Assembly (NCBI RefSeq): GCF_024519315.1
Contig: NZ_JANIIC010000067.1
Location: forward strand, 1-56,157
From: Streptomyces malaysiensis subsp. samsunensis
GTDB taxonomy: Bacteria; Actinomycetota; Actinomycetes; Streptomycetales; Streptomycetaceae
Reading direction: 5' to 3'
DNA: 56,157 nt
Shown: positions 9,901 to 17,697 of the stretch, in pieces
How positions within the stretch are numbered: the first letter of the stretch is position 1
How the letters are laid out: the number at the start of each line of letters is the position of its first letter
Position numbers and translations under genes: made by a program
The notes under the pieces: model-generated
The model's database searches: none
What the model saw: only the letters and a program-made list of their open reading frames with translations
What the model was told of the DNA's origin: nothing

Positions 9901-11081
9901 GAGAGCCGGGTCTTGCCGGAGCCGCCGGGGCCGGTGAGGGTGACCAGCCGGGCGCCGTCCAGGTCCCGGAGGATGTCGCCGATCTCCTTCTGGCGGCCTA
10001 CGAAGCTGGTGAGGCGGGCTCTGAGGTTGCCGTGCGGCAGAGGCGGCACGGCGGTGCGCGAGCCCAAGCGGGCGGTGCGCGAGCCCATGCCGACGCCGCC
10101 CATACCGACGGTGTACGAACCGGCGGTGTGAGAACCCGCCTCCCGGCCGTCGGCCCGGCTTCCGGCCCCGGCGCCGGTTCCTCTCCCGCCCCTGGCCGCG
10201 TAGCCGTCCCGGCCGTCGAACGCCCCCCTGACCCCGCTGTCGGCCTCGGTCCCGCCGCTCCCCCCATGGCCGTCGGCCCTGGACGCCACGGCCTCCGCCG
10301 TATACGCGCCGCCGCGCGCGGCGTTCGGCTCCCGGCCGGCAGGCCCGGCGTCCGTCGTCAGCAGCTGTCTGTGGAGCTCCTTCAGCTCCGCCCCCGGGCC
10401 GGTGCCGAGGCGGTCGGCGAGGGTCCGGCGGACATCCTCGTACGCGGCGAGGGCGTCGGCGGAGTGACCGGCCGCCCGCAGCGCGCGGATCAGCTGGGCG
10501 TGGAACGTTTCGTCGAGTGGATGGTCCGCGACGAGTTCGCGCAACTCCGGTATGACGTCCGTGGGGCGGTCGAGCGCGAGGTCGGCGTCGATCCGGCGGT
10601 GCAGGGCGGTCAGCCGGAGCGCCTCGGGGCGAGCGGCGGCCGTCTCCCGGTCGGGCAGGTCGGCGAGGGCCGGGCCGCGCCACAGGGCGAGCGCCTTACG
10701 GAGGGTGGCGGCGGCCGTCTCGGGGTCGTCGGCGTCCAGGGCGCGTATGCCCTCATTCGTCAGCCGCTCGAAGAGCAGCAGGTCGACGTCGTCCTGCGGG
10801 GCGGCGGTCGCGAGGCGGTAGCCGCCGGGTGAGGAGATGACGGCGTCCCTGCCGATGGCCCGGCGCAGCCGGCCGACGAGCGCCTGGAGCGCGGCGGGCG
10901 CGTCATGCGGAGGGTCGGCGGCCCACACCTCGTCGATCAGGACGTCGACGGGGGCGGGGGCGGAGCGTGCGGATCTTACGGCGAGCGCGGCGAGCAGCGC
11001 GCGGATCCGGGGGCCGCCGAGAGGGAGCGGGGCGCCGTGGTCGTCGCGTGCTTCGGTGGTGCCGAGGATCAGATACCGCAC
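6966..11081 (-). CDS. AfsR/SARP-family giant regulator (winged helix, BTAD, NB-ARC ATPase, TPR)
   Basis: 1371 residues. An OmpR-type winged helix (1-95) is followed by a bacterial transcriptional activation domain (about 100-245, ALALWRGPALADLPDRE), a Gly/Arg-rich linker, and an NB-ARC ATPase with P-loop GPGGSGKT near 385 and Walker B LLLLDNCEHV. A long TPR region ends in a Thr/Asp/Glu-rich repetitive tail coded at 6970-7110. SARPs bind direct repeats and activate secondary metabolism; by context this may be the SCO4117 orthologue. Start: AAGGAG at 11093-11098 is only 1 base from ATG 11090 but 10 bases from GTG 11081, so I chose GTG 11081. Confidence 0.9.
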   Translation of the reverse strand: MRYLILGTTEARDDHGAPLPLGGPRIRALLAALAVRSARSAPAPVDVLIDEVWAADPPHDAPAALQALVGRLRRAIGRDAVISSPGGYRLATAAPQDDVDLLLFERLTNEGIRALDADDPETAAATLRKALALWRGPALADLPDRETAAARPEALRLTALHRRIDADLALDRPTDVIPELRELVADHPLDETFHAQLIRALRAAGHSADALAAYEDVRRTLADRLGTGPGAELKELHRQLLTTDAGPAGREPNAARGGAYTAEAVASRADGHGGSGGTEADSGVRGAFDGRDGYAARGGRGTGAGAGSRADGREAGSHTAGSYTVGMGGVGMGSRTARLGSRTAVPPLPHGNLRARLTSFVGRQKEIGDILRDLDGARLVTLTGPGGSGKTRLSEEAAATVTDGYPDGVWIAELAPLDQPSAVPGAVLSAVGRRETTLLATGLESRATGADGGDPTSRLVEYCADRRLLLLLDNCEHVIDAAARLTETLLAHCPGVTVLATSREPLGVPGETIRPVEPLPPAPAHQLFAERAATVRPGFDPAADPDTAAAVAEICRRLDGLPLAIELAAARLRLLTPRQIAARLDDRFRLLTSGSRTALPRQQTLRAVVEWSWDLLDERERTVLRRASVFAGGWTLSGAEAVCADGRPGKSALTDGTAAEDLIAAEEGVTDGIAAGVDVRGALTDATAGIPEPDDTVAYDHTRSPVRSRTRPHVRIAPAEVLELLGALVDKSLLIVDHPSHGSATESAGPAGGEPRYRMLETIHEYVGERATENPAARADHKATVARHTAHFRDFLRTAEPRLRSAEQLPWLRLVETDLDNVRAALHRSLTTADEDSVFALISALAWFWWLRNYRDEGAAWVGRALALEDRPDRGTDGEADRAPDGSDPLDQFPRIPARAPDGEDGVDREATRYWQFMDLRLLLFFLLAEQGTGPDLRDPEIRDAARRMRDAYASHPGARTACFPGLLWPFTAFVIEGFTGELLPLMDQTVAGCRRHGDDWALGVTLMYRTQLAIDMPGGVETIDDDLAELCELAARVGDRWMLAQAEGARGEVATFRGRYAEARAAYEKARRLAQELGAHTEVPFLFTRLADLALNEKDMEGALELVERSEEESERCGTQDVRAFNHIVRSEAELLHGDLARARTYCDAARHRARGTAPPQFWVVANGLDARITGLEGDLVGGLRKLRNTLREGLEMNSMELLLAHQAESAAELLAGSGRGQERLAARLLGAADGWRGRLPRSPLVAGDVDSTVARASEALGRDAVEKLRTENSTLTPEQAIRLLDEALTSLDAPLDATGAPDAPDVSDTTDALDASEARTEIAGQAQTVDKTETVGRTQTVGQAQAADRTETADRTETTDRGATPPPAR

Positions 11082-11162
11082 AGGGGCCATTCTCCTTGGT
11101 TGCCGATTGCCGCCGGGGAGATGGTCCGGCACGGGGGCGGAGATCGCCCTTCGTTTTCGTCC

Positions 11163-11226
11163 GCCGTAAGGATGTCTACATCCGCCGTAAGGACATCTTC
11201 GTCCGCCGTAAGGACGTCGGCTTCGT
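11163..11226. repeat. three 21-bp tandem repeats upstream of the SARP gene
   Basis: The block GCCGTAAGGA recurs at 11163, 11184 and 11205, exactly 21 bp apart, each followed by a similar (T/C)(G/A)TC...GTCC segment. A decayed fourth copy (GCGGTGAG) follows. The array lies about 80 bases upstream of the regulator start, two helical turns per repeat, as expected for multiple protein sites on one face of DNA. SARP proteins are known to bind direct repeats, so autoregulation is possible. Confidence 0.6.
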
Positions 11227-11331
11227 CCGCGGTGAGCGCCCGGCTCCCTGATCGGCGGCGGCCATCCCCGGCGGGGGCGCCCGGGGCGGTGTGTCACGGG
11301 GCGGCTTCGTGTCGCCCCGGTGCGGCAGCCG

Positions 11332-13419
11332 TCACAGGCTCGGCCGCGGCACCACTCCGCCCGCCACCGCCCGCTGCCGCGGCGCCGCCGTGCCCGTCCA
11401 GCAGGTGCCGCGGCGGGCCAGCAGGCGCCGCAGCCAGACTTCGGTGGAGACGAGTTCGGCCAGGCCGTCCAGGGGCAGCCGCTCCCCCTGGGCGGCGGCC
11501 CGGAGCGCCTTACGGACGACACGGGCCTCGATCAGGCCCGCGTCGGCCAGCAGCGGCGCGTCGAAGAGGTTCATCAGCTCGCCGGTCCAGGTGCGCATGC
11601 CGGTCCGTACGGCGGCCGTGTGGGCGGCGTGGGAGGTGGCTCCCCAGCCGGGGGGAAGCTCCCGGATGCCCGCTCCGGCGAGGACCGTCCGCAGCACGGC
11701 GGCGCGCGCCCCCGGTTGCACCCGAAGCGCTTCGGGGAGCGCCCGGCAGGCCCGTACGACCTGGTTGTCGAGGAAGGGCGCGTGCAGACGCTGGCTGCGG
11801 ATCTCGGCGGCCTGCTCGAAGACGCGGTGGTCCGCCGCGTAGCGGGCGAGGGCGGCGTCGGCGCGGCGCTCCCCGGGGCGGCGCAGCAGTACGGGGCGCA
11901 GGGCCGCCTCATCCAGCCGGACGGACACCTCGGCGAGCGTCTCCCCGGTGAGCCAGCGGGCCGCGGGCCCGGGGCGGCACCACGTCAGGGCGGCGAGGGA
12001 GGCGGATACGGCGCCGGGGCCGCGTACCGTCTGGTCGTCGGTGAAGCTGCGCTCCAGGAGGCGCGCCGCGGCCTCCTGGACGCCGTCGCGGTAGGAGGTG
12101 CGGGCCAGCCGTCGTGCGGCCCGGTAGACCGTGAACGGCACGAAGAAGGACTGCGCGGAGGGGCCGTCGGCCTTGGCCAGCGCGGTGGCGGGGCGCAGCA
12201 GGTGGCGTCTGCGGCGGTCGAGCAGCAGGTCCGCGAGGCGTGCGGGGTGGGCGTCGAGCACCTGGCGGGCGCCGTGCCCGATGAAGTGGTCCGCGCTGCC
12301 CGCGGCGAGCCGGCGCCGGTGGCGTTCCGCGATGACGAGGGAGGGGCCGGGCTCGTCGGTAAGGGCGCCGATGTCGAGGCCCGCGTACGGCAGGGCCTCC
12401 TCGCCCGCGGCGACGACCACATGGTGCAGCCGCGGGTTGGCGGCGATGGCGCCGGCCCGTTCGAGTTCGGCCTCGCGGGTGCGGGCGCCGCCCGCCGTGG
12501 CGAGGTCGTTGAAGGTGACGGCCAGGAGCCGCTCGCCCGCCTCGGTGCCGTGCCCGAAGAGGGTGCCGGGCATCCCGGGAAGACCGGCGGCGAGCAGTGC
12601 GAGGGTGGCGGAGGCGCTGCCTCCGGACAGGTCGGCGCCGATGCCGGGGGCCGGGGCGCCGCGGGCCGCCCGCCGTTCGGCGGGCCCCATGCCGGGCACC
12701 GGGCCGGGGTCGAGGTCGTCGGTCTCGGGGGCGTGGCGCGGGGCGGTGAGCCGGGCCCGTACGGCCTCCACGAGGGCGTCCCGGACCGCGTCGACGGCCG
12801 TGTCCTGGTCGAGCGGGGGCGCGGCGACGGCGAGGGACGCGGTGGGCTCGTAGCCGGTGATGTCCCGGGCGCCGTCGCGCAGGATCAGCGCATGGCCCGG
12901 GGGGACGCGTCTGACGCCCATATAGGGCGTGCTGTCGCCCATGGCCTCCGGGGAGTCGGGGCAGGCGAGCAGCGCGCCGAGGTGGGCGACGTCGAGTTGG
13001 GCCTCGATGAGGTCGGCGAGCGGGAGCGCGGCCGTGGCGTAGGCGGTGCCGCCGGCCCAGTCGGTGTGGAAGACGGGCCGGGCGCCCGCGAGGTCGCCGA
13101 CGATGGTGACGCGGCGGCCGACCTGGGCGACGGCGGTGTAGCTGCCGGGCCAAGCGGTCAGATGGCGCAGGGCGCCGCCGCGGGCGGCGAACAGGCCCAC
13201 CCGCAGCTCCTCGTCGGAGGCGCCGCAGCAGCCGAAGACGGCGAGGCGGGTGAAGGGGTCGGCCTGGACGACGCGTACCTCATCGGCCCGCCAGTCGCCG
13301 ACCGCCCATAGCGGATCGGGGTCGGACCACAGGAGTTGGGCACCGACCGGCTGGATCGCACGGCCTTCCGGGGGGACCGGGCCGGATGCGGTACTGCTCC
13401 ACCCCACCAACCACCGCAT
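11332..13419 (-). CDS. Asparagine-synthase / lasso-cyclase-like protein with degenerate active sites
   Basis: 695 residues with the AsnB/beta-lactam synthetase/lasso-cyclase layout: an N-terminal Ntn-like domain (1-200) and a C-terminal ATP-pyrophosphatase-like domain. Start at ATG 13419 because GGAGG lies 5 bases upstream; an ATG at 13431 is also in frame. There is no Cys at position 2, so no glutaminase activity is expected. The PP-loop reads SGGSAS where active enzymes have SGG-x-D-S, and the downstream GDGGDE-like motif is GHGARQV. Catalysis may be altered or lost. No lasso peptidase, RRE protein or convincing precursor peptide is adjacent. Function unknown; the family seems conserved in Streptomyces beside the SARP and NsdA-like genes. 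Confidence 0.75.
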   Translation of the reverse strand: MRWLVGWSSTASGPVPPEGRAIQPVGAQLLWSDPDPLWAVGDWRADEVRVVQADPFTRLAVFGCCGASDEELRVGLFAARGGALRHLTAWPGSYTAVAQVGRRVTIVGDLAGARPVFHTDWAGGTAYATAALPLADLIEAQLDVAHLGALLACPDSPEAMGDSTPYMGVRRVPPGHALILRDGARDITGYEPTASLAVAAPPLDQDTAVDAVRDALVEAVRARLTAPRHAPETDDLDPGPVPGMGPAERRAARGAPAPGIGADLSGGSASATLALLAAGLPGMPGTLFGHGTEAGERLLAVTFNDLATAGGARTREAELERAGAIAANPRLHHVVVAAGEEALPYAGLDIGALTDEPGPSLVIAERHRRRLAAGSADHFIGHGARQVLDAHPARLADLLLDRRRRHLLRPATALAKADGPSAQSFFVPFTVYRAARRLARTSYRDGVQEAAARLLERSFTDDQTVRGPGAVSASLAALTWCRPGPAARWLTGETLAEVSVRLDEAALRPVLLRRPGERRADAALARYAADHRVFEQAAEIRSQRLHAPFLDNQVVRACRALPEALRVQPGARAAVLRTVLAGAGIRELPPGWGATSHAAHTAAVRTGMRTWTGELMNLFDAPLLADAGLIEARVVRKALRAAAQGERLPLDGLAELVSTEVWLRRLLARRGTCWTGTAAPRQRAVAGGVVPRPSL

Positions 13420-13910
13420 CGCCGCCTCCACAGGCTGTGGGCATCCAGGGCAACCAAGAAGTAGGTGCCATCATGCACAGCATGTTGACGGTTTCGGCAT
13501 CGAACCGGACAACAACATGGATCTCCTGGATGTCCTGTGACCACAGATGACCGCAGGAATCGCAGAGTTGATCCCAGGGGTTGGCACCGCTCAAAAAGGC
13601 ATCCGTAAGGAGCTCATGAGGGAACCACCGCCGGTAACGACCCACCGTTCCGCCGTGGCCCATGCTGCCACGACTGGGGCGCACAAGAGCGCAAGGGATC
13701 GATGAGTGTGCGGAGCGGCGCACAAGAGGCGCACGAAGGGGCGCACGGAAAGTCGCCAACCTGCGGACCAGGACGGGGACTTACGCCCCGCAGCGCTCCG
13801 TGTCGTGGCGCCCGCCGCGTACGACGACATCCGCGGCGTGTGCTACGCGGCGCACCGCTCCGGACGGGATCCGTGCGCGTTCTGTACGGAATCCGCGTCG
13901 AGAAGGGCTT

Positions 13911-13947
13911 CCCGCGTCGGGCCTCCCCCTCCCCGGCCCGACGCGGG
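13911..13947. repeat. perfect 13-bp inverted repeat
   Basis: Arms 13911-13923 and 13935-13947 (CCCGCGTCGGGCC and complement) flank an 11-base pyrimidine loop. It lies between divergent genes, so it does not terminate any gene I can see. It could fold in a leader RNA of the NsdA-like gene, or bind a regulator. Confidence 0.65.
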
Positions 13948-14040
13948 AGCCCGGCCGTGAGGGGCGATATTCAGCCAAGTTGCCGTGGCGCTCTCGATGG
14001 CCCTGCCGACGCCCTGTATGTACTCAACTTCCGCCTCTCG

Positions 14041-14086
14041 CGCCTCCCGACACGACAGTCCGGGAGGCGGCATTCGCCTCCCGGAC
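14041..14086. promoter_or_regulatory. mutually exclusive hairpins in the leader of the NsdA-like gene
   Basis: The 9-mer CGCCTCCCG occurs at 14041-14049 and again at 14075-14083, with its complement CGGGAGGCG between them at 14061-14069. The middle copy can pair with either neighbour. The second hairpin extends to 12 perfect base pairs (14058-14069 with 14075-14086, 5-base loop). Such a switchable pair resembles attenuation or anti-terminator leaders. Function is inferred. Confidence 0.5.
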
Positions 14087-14385
14087 CGTTCCGCCGCCCG
14101 CGGGGAATGAGGCGGCGGCGTCCCCCAGCCCACTGGATCCAGTACAGCGGGCCGACCCACGCAGGATCCATCGAAACGTCCGCGCCGCGACTGAGACAGA
14201 GCGCACACACGGGCGCACAGCCACACACACCGGGAGCACACGTCACGCCCCGCACGCCCGTTCGTACAAGAATCTCGCCATCCGGGACACCACCTCTTAA
14301 CGGTCGGGATGCGGCGAACTACGCTGGGTTTACGAATGCCCCGCGCTTATGCAGGGGCGGCCGTCGGTGCTGTCGAGGGGTGCGC

Positions 14386-15846
14386 ATGTCCAGGGAGCCA
14401 CGCGGGCCGAACGAAAAGCTCGGCACCGTTCTCGCCCTCGCTGGGATCAGCAATGCCGGGCTCGCGCGCAGAGTCAACGACCTCGGCGCCCAGCGTGGCC
14501 TGACGCTTCGCTACGACAAGACGTCCGTCGCGCGCTGGGTGTCCAAGGGCATGGTCCCCCAAGGCGCCGCGCCACACCTGATTGCGGCTGCGATCGGCAG
14601 CAAACTCGGGCGGCCCGTCCCCCTGCATGAGATCGGCCTGGCCGATGCCGATCCGGCCCCCGAGGTCGGTCTCGCCTTCCCGCGCGACATCGGCCAGGCC
14701 GTCCGCTCCGCCACCGAGCTCTACCGGCTGGATCTCGCGGGTCGGCGCGGTGGGGTGGGCATCTGGCAGAGCCTGGCCGGATCTTTCTCAGTAAGCGCGT
14801 ACGCCACCCCGGCCTCGCGCTGGCTCATATCCCCCGCCGACAGTTCGGTGGCCCGCGAGCCCAAGGACGCCGAGGACGGCGCCACCACCGCGAGCGCCGC
14901 CGGCGGGGCGGCGGACGCCATACAGCCGCTGCGCGTCGGCCACAGTGATGTCACCAAGCTGCGCGAGGCCGCCGAGGACGCGCGCCGCTGGGACTCCAAG
15001 TACGGCGGCGGCGACTGGCGTTCGTCCATGGTTCCCGAATGCCTCCGGGTGGACGCGGCCCCCCTGCTGCTCGGCTCGTACAGCGACGAGGTCGGCCGCT
15101 CCCTCTTCGGCGCCACCGCCGAACTGACCCGGCTCGCCGGGTGGATGGCCTTCGACACCGGCCAACAGGAGGCCGCGCAGCGGTACTACATCCAGGCGCT
15201 GCGCCTCGCCCGCGCCGCCGCCGACGTCCCCCTGGGCGGCTATGTGCTGGCGTCGATGAGCCTCCAGGCCACCTATCGGGGGTTCGCCGACGAGGGCGTG
15301 GACCTCGCCCAGGCCGCCCTGGAGCGCAACCGCGGCCTGGCCACCGCCCGCACCATGAGCTTCTTCCGGCTCGTGGAGGCGCGTGCCCAGGCCAAGTCCG
15401 GGGACGGCCCGGCCTGCGGCGCGGCCCTGAAGTCCGCCGAGGGCTGGCTGGAGCGCTCGCGGGCGGGCGACGCCGATCCGTCCTGGCTCGACTTCTACAG
15501 CCATGAGCGGTTCGCGGCCGACGCCGCCGAGTGCTATCGCGATCTCCGGCTGCCGCGCCAGGTGCGGCGCTTCACCGAGCAGGCGCTGGCCCGGCCGACG
15601 GAGGAGTTCGTACGGTCGCACGGGCTGCGGCTCGTGGTGTCCGCCGTCGCCGAACTGGAGTCCGGCAATCTGGACGCGGCCTGTGCGGCGGGCGCCCGTG
15701 CCGTGGAGGTCGCCAACCGGATCTCGTCCGCGCGCACCACGGAGTACGTACGCGACCTGATGCGGCGCCTCGAGGCGTACCGCGACGAGCCGCGCGTCGC
15801 CGAGCTGCGCGAGCAGGCCCGGCCGCTGCTGGTGGCCCAGGCGTGA
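14386..15846 (+). CDS. NsdA-like TPR regulator / sporulation-associated protein
   Basis: 486 residues from ATG 14386 behind GAGGGG (14375-14380). The N-terminus (1-75) looks like a helix-turn-helix (NAGLARRVNDLGAQRG, then TSVARWVSKGMVP). The C-terminal 300 residues are alpha-helical and TPR-like (FDTGQQEAAQRYYIQALRLA). Similar Streptomyces proteins include NsdA, a negative regulator of differentiation and antibiotic production, and 'sporulation associated' proteins. A variable Ala/Ser-rich insert lies near 155-180. It is probably a cytoplasmic DNA- or protein-binding regulator. The assignment to NsdA itself is not certain; a paralogue is more likely. Confidence 0.75.
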   Translation: MSREPRGPNEKLGTVLALAGISNAGLARRVNDLGAQRGLTLRYDKTSVARWVSKGMVPQGAAPHLIAAAIGSKLGRPVPLHEIGLADADPAPEVGLAFPRDIGQAVRSATELYRLDLAGRRGGVGIWQSLAGSFSVSAYATPASRWLISPADSSVAREPKDAEDGATTASAAGGAADAIQPLRVGHSDVTKLREAAEDARRWDSKYGGGDWRSSMVPECLRVDAAPLLLGSYSDEVGRSLFGATAELTRLAGWMAFDTGQQEAAQRYYIQALRLARAAADVPLGGYVLASMSLQATYRGFADEGVDLAQAALERNRGLATARTMSFFRLVEARAQAKSGDGPACGAALKSAEGWLERSRAGDADPSWLDFYSHERFAADAAECYRDLRLPRQVRRFTEQALARPTEEFVRSHGLRLVVSAVAELESGNLDAACAAGARAVEVANRISSARTTEYVRDLMRRLEAYRDEPRVAELREQARPLLVAQA

Positions 15847-16141
15847 GCGGCCGGGGTGAGTGGTGAGGCGGGAGCGGTTCGGAATGAGCACGGAGGCGAG
15901 CGCCGCCCGGGACGAGCGCTTCGGACGCGAGTCGCCCGGAATCGGAATGAGCGGCTCGGTGTGAATCGATCCCTGTGCCCGGTGTGACCGACGTGACCGG
16001 TGTGACCAGTGGCGTGACCGGTGGGCCTAGCCCGGACCCTAGTCCTCGCAGGGGTTTCGGGCCGCTGTCAGCGGCGCAGGTCATGATAGGGATCGACGGT
16101 CGGGCGACTGAACGGTGTGGCGCGTGGGGAGGTGACATGGC
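15847..16141. other. intergenic region with GTGACC direct repeats
   Basis: No gene is seen. Near 15985-16025 the unit GTGACC recurs four times at short intervals (GACGTGACCGGTGTGACCAG and following). A TAGGGA element near 16086 could be a -10 box for the downstream oxidase gene. Confidence 0.35.
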
Positions 16142-17374
16142 GTGACGGCGTTGGACTGCGATGTGCTGGTGATCGGGGGCGGGATCGTCGGCATGTCGAC
16201 GGCGTATGCGATCACGCGCGCCGCGCCCGGCACCCGCGTGACCGTGCTCGAGAAGGAGGCGGGCCCGGCGCGCCACCAGACCGGGCGGAACAGCGGCGTG
16301 ATCCACAGCGGTATCTACTACCGGCCGGGGTCGCTCAAGGCGCGGTTCGCGGCGCGCGGTGCCGCGGAGATGGTGAAGTTCTGCGCCGAGCACGGCATTC
16401 CGCACGAGGTCACCGGCAAGCTCATCGTGGCCACGGAGCGCTCCGAGCTGCCGAGGCTCCACGGCCTCGTCCAGCGCGGCAGGGAGAACGGCATCCCGGT
16501 GCGCGAGCTGGGCCCCGCCCAGATCGCGGAGTACGAACCATGGGTGCGCGGACTCGCCGCGATCCATGTCGGCACCACGGGCGTCTGCGACTTCGGCGCG
16601 GTGGCGGCCCGGCTGGCCCGGCTGGCCCAGGACGCGGGCGCCTCGGTGCGATACGGGGCGCGGGTGCGCACCATCGGCCGGCGCCCCTCCGCGGTCGCGG
16701 TGCGTACGGCGGACGGCACCGTGCTGCGCGCACGGGCCCTGGTCAACTGCGCGGGGCTGCACTGCGACCGCGTCGCCCGGCTGGCGGGCGACGACCCGGG
16801 CATGCGGATCGTGCCCTTCCGCGGTGAGTACTACGAGCTGGTGCCCTCCCGCGCCTCACTGGTGAACGGTCTGGTGTACCCGGTGCCCGACCCGGCGTTC
16901 CCGTTCCTCGGCGTCCATCTGACCCGCGGCATCGACGGCGGCGTCCACATCGGGCCCAACGCGGTCCCGGCCCTCGCCCGCGAGGGGTACGCCTGGCATA
17001 CGGTGCGCCCGCAGGAGCTGGCCGGCACGCTGGCGTATCCGGGCTCCTGGCGGATCGCCCGCCGCCACTGGCGGTACGGAGCGGGTGAGCTGCGGCGTTC
17101 CCTGTCCAAGCGGGCCTTCACCGACGCCGTGCGCCGCCTGCTGCCCGATGTGACGGCCGACGACCTGATAGCGGCCCCGGCGGGCGTGCGCGCCCAGGCG
17201 GTGCTGCCGGACGGCACGCTGGTGGACGACTTCCTGATCTCGCAGTCGCCCCGGATCGTCCATGTGCTCAACGCCCCGTCGCCCGCGGCCACGGCCTCGC
17301 TGCCGATCGGCCGGGAGGTCGCCCGCCGAGTGCTGGAGACGCTGGGGGCGGGCAGGGTGCGGGGGGCGCGGTAA
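16142..17374 (+). CDS. lhgO: L-2-hydroxyglutarate oxidase
   Basis: 410-residue FAD oxidoreductase of the DAO/LhgO family. FAD-binding GGGIVGMSTAYAI is at residues 10-22, followed by the family signature QTGRNSGVIHSGIYY near 45-60 that surrounds the flavin. The C-terminus holds the substrate-side segment LISQSPRIVHVLNAPSPAAT. LhgO oxidises L-2-hydroxyglutarate, a side product of TCA-cycle enzymes, back to 2-oxoglutarate at the membrane. GTG start at 16142 behind GGGGAGGTGA. The nearby ATG at 16138 runs into a stop after two codons, so the GTG is right. Confidence 0.93.
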   Translation: MTALDCDVLVIGGGIVGMSTAYAITRAAPGTRVTVLEKEAGPARHQTGRNSGVIHSGIYYRPGSLKARFAARGAAEMVKFCAEHGIPHEVTGKLIVATERSELPRLHGLVQRGRENGIPVRELGPAQIAEYEPWVRGLAAIHVGTTGVCDFGAVAARLARLAQDAGASVRYGARVRTIGRRPSAVAVRTADGTVLRARALVNCAGLHCDRVARLAGDDPGMRIVPFRGEYYELVPSRASLVNGLVYPVPDPAFPFLGVHLTRGIDGGVHIGPNAVPALAREGYAWHTVRPQELAGTLAYPGSWRIARRHWRYGAGELRRSLSKRAFTDAVRRLLPDVTADDLIAAPAGVRAQAVLPDGTLVDDFLISQSPRIVHVLNAPSPAATASLPIGREVARRVLETLGAGRVRGAR

Positions 17375-17697
17375 GGGGGTACGGCAGGGCTGGGACGGCA
17401 CCGCCTGGCGGCCCACGGTCGGGTTGCCCGTTGATCGGGCTGCTCTTACGTCCGGGCTCGGCTGCTCGTACGTCCGGACCCGACGGCCCGTCGTCCCGGC
17501 CCTACTGTCCGTACGTCCGGGCCTGGCTGCCCGTACGCCCGGCTGCCCGTCCCACCGCCGCGACCAGCCGGGCACCGATTAACCGGCCGCGCACCGCCCA
17601 ACGGGGCTGGACCGCCCCGGCGCCCCAGCCCCCGGCGCCCCAGCCGCCGTATCGGCCCCGCCGTCCTCCCCGCCTCCGCCCGTAGAATCGAAGCACT
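17375..17697. other. intergenic region with TACGTCCGG repeats
   Basis: No gene is seen. The motif TACGTCCGG (or TACGCCCGG) occurs four times at 17446-17541, at irregular 25-60 base spacing. The promoter of trmB lies at the right end. The rest is Pro/Ala-codon-like G/C-rich sequence without a start site. Confidence 0.4.
17683..17688 (+). promoter_or_regulatory. -10 box for leaderless trmB
   Basis: TAGAAT ends 9 bases before the GTG start at 17698, and there is no Shine-Dalgarno sequence in between. Transcription starting 7-10 bases after the box would begin at or within a few bases of the start codon, giving a leaderless mRNA. Confidence 0.55.

Larger units (their letters stand above)
13420..14385. 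other. 966-bp divergent intergenic region without a convincing gene
   Basis: This long gap separates the divergent AsnB-like and NsdA-like genes. It contains two strong hairpin systems (13911-13947 and 14041-14086, listed separately) and CA-rich low-complexity DNA near 14200-14250. Open frames in it lack ribosome sites and normal codon bias. It probably holds promoters and long 5' leaders. Confidence 0.6.

Noticed and set aside
13280..13759. Possible lasso precursor upstream of the AsnB-like gene
   Set aside because: The frame overlaps the AsnB-like start, has no ribosome site and lacks the leader Thr-Gly core pattern of lasso precursors.
13702..14385. N-terminal extension of the NsdA-like protein
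   Set aside because: Codon bias is lost upstream of 14386, it crosses strong hairpins, and ATG 14386 has a good ribosome site.
15985..16025. GTGACC repeats as a possible CRISPR or iteron array
   Set aside because: Only four short, irregularly spaced copies, no spacers and no cas or rep gene nearby.
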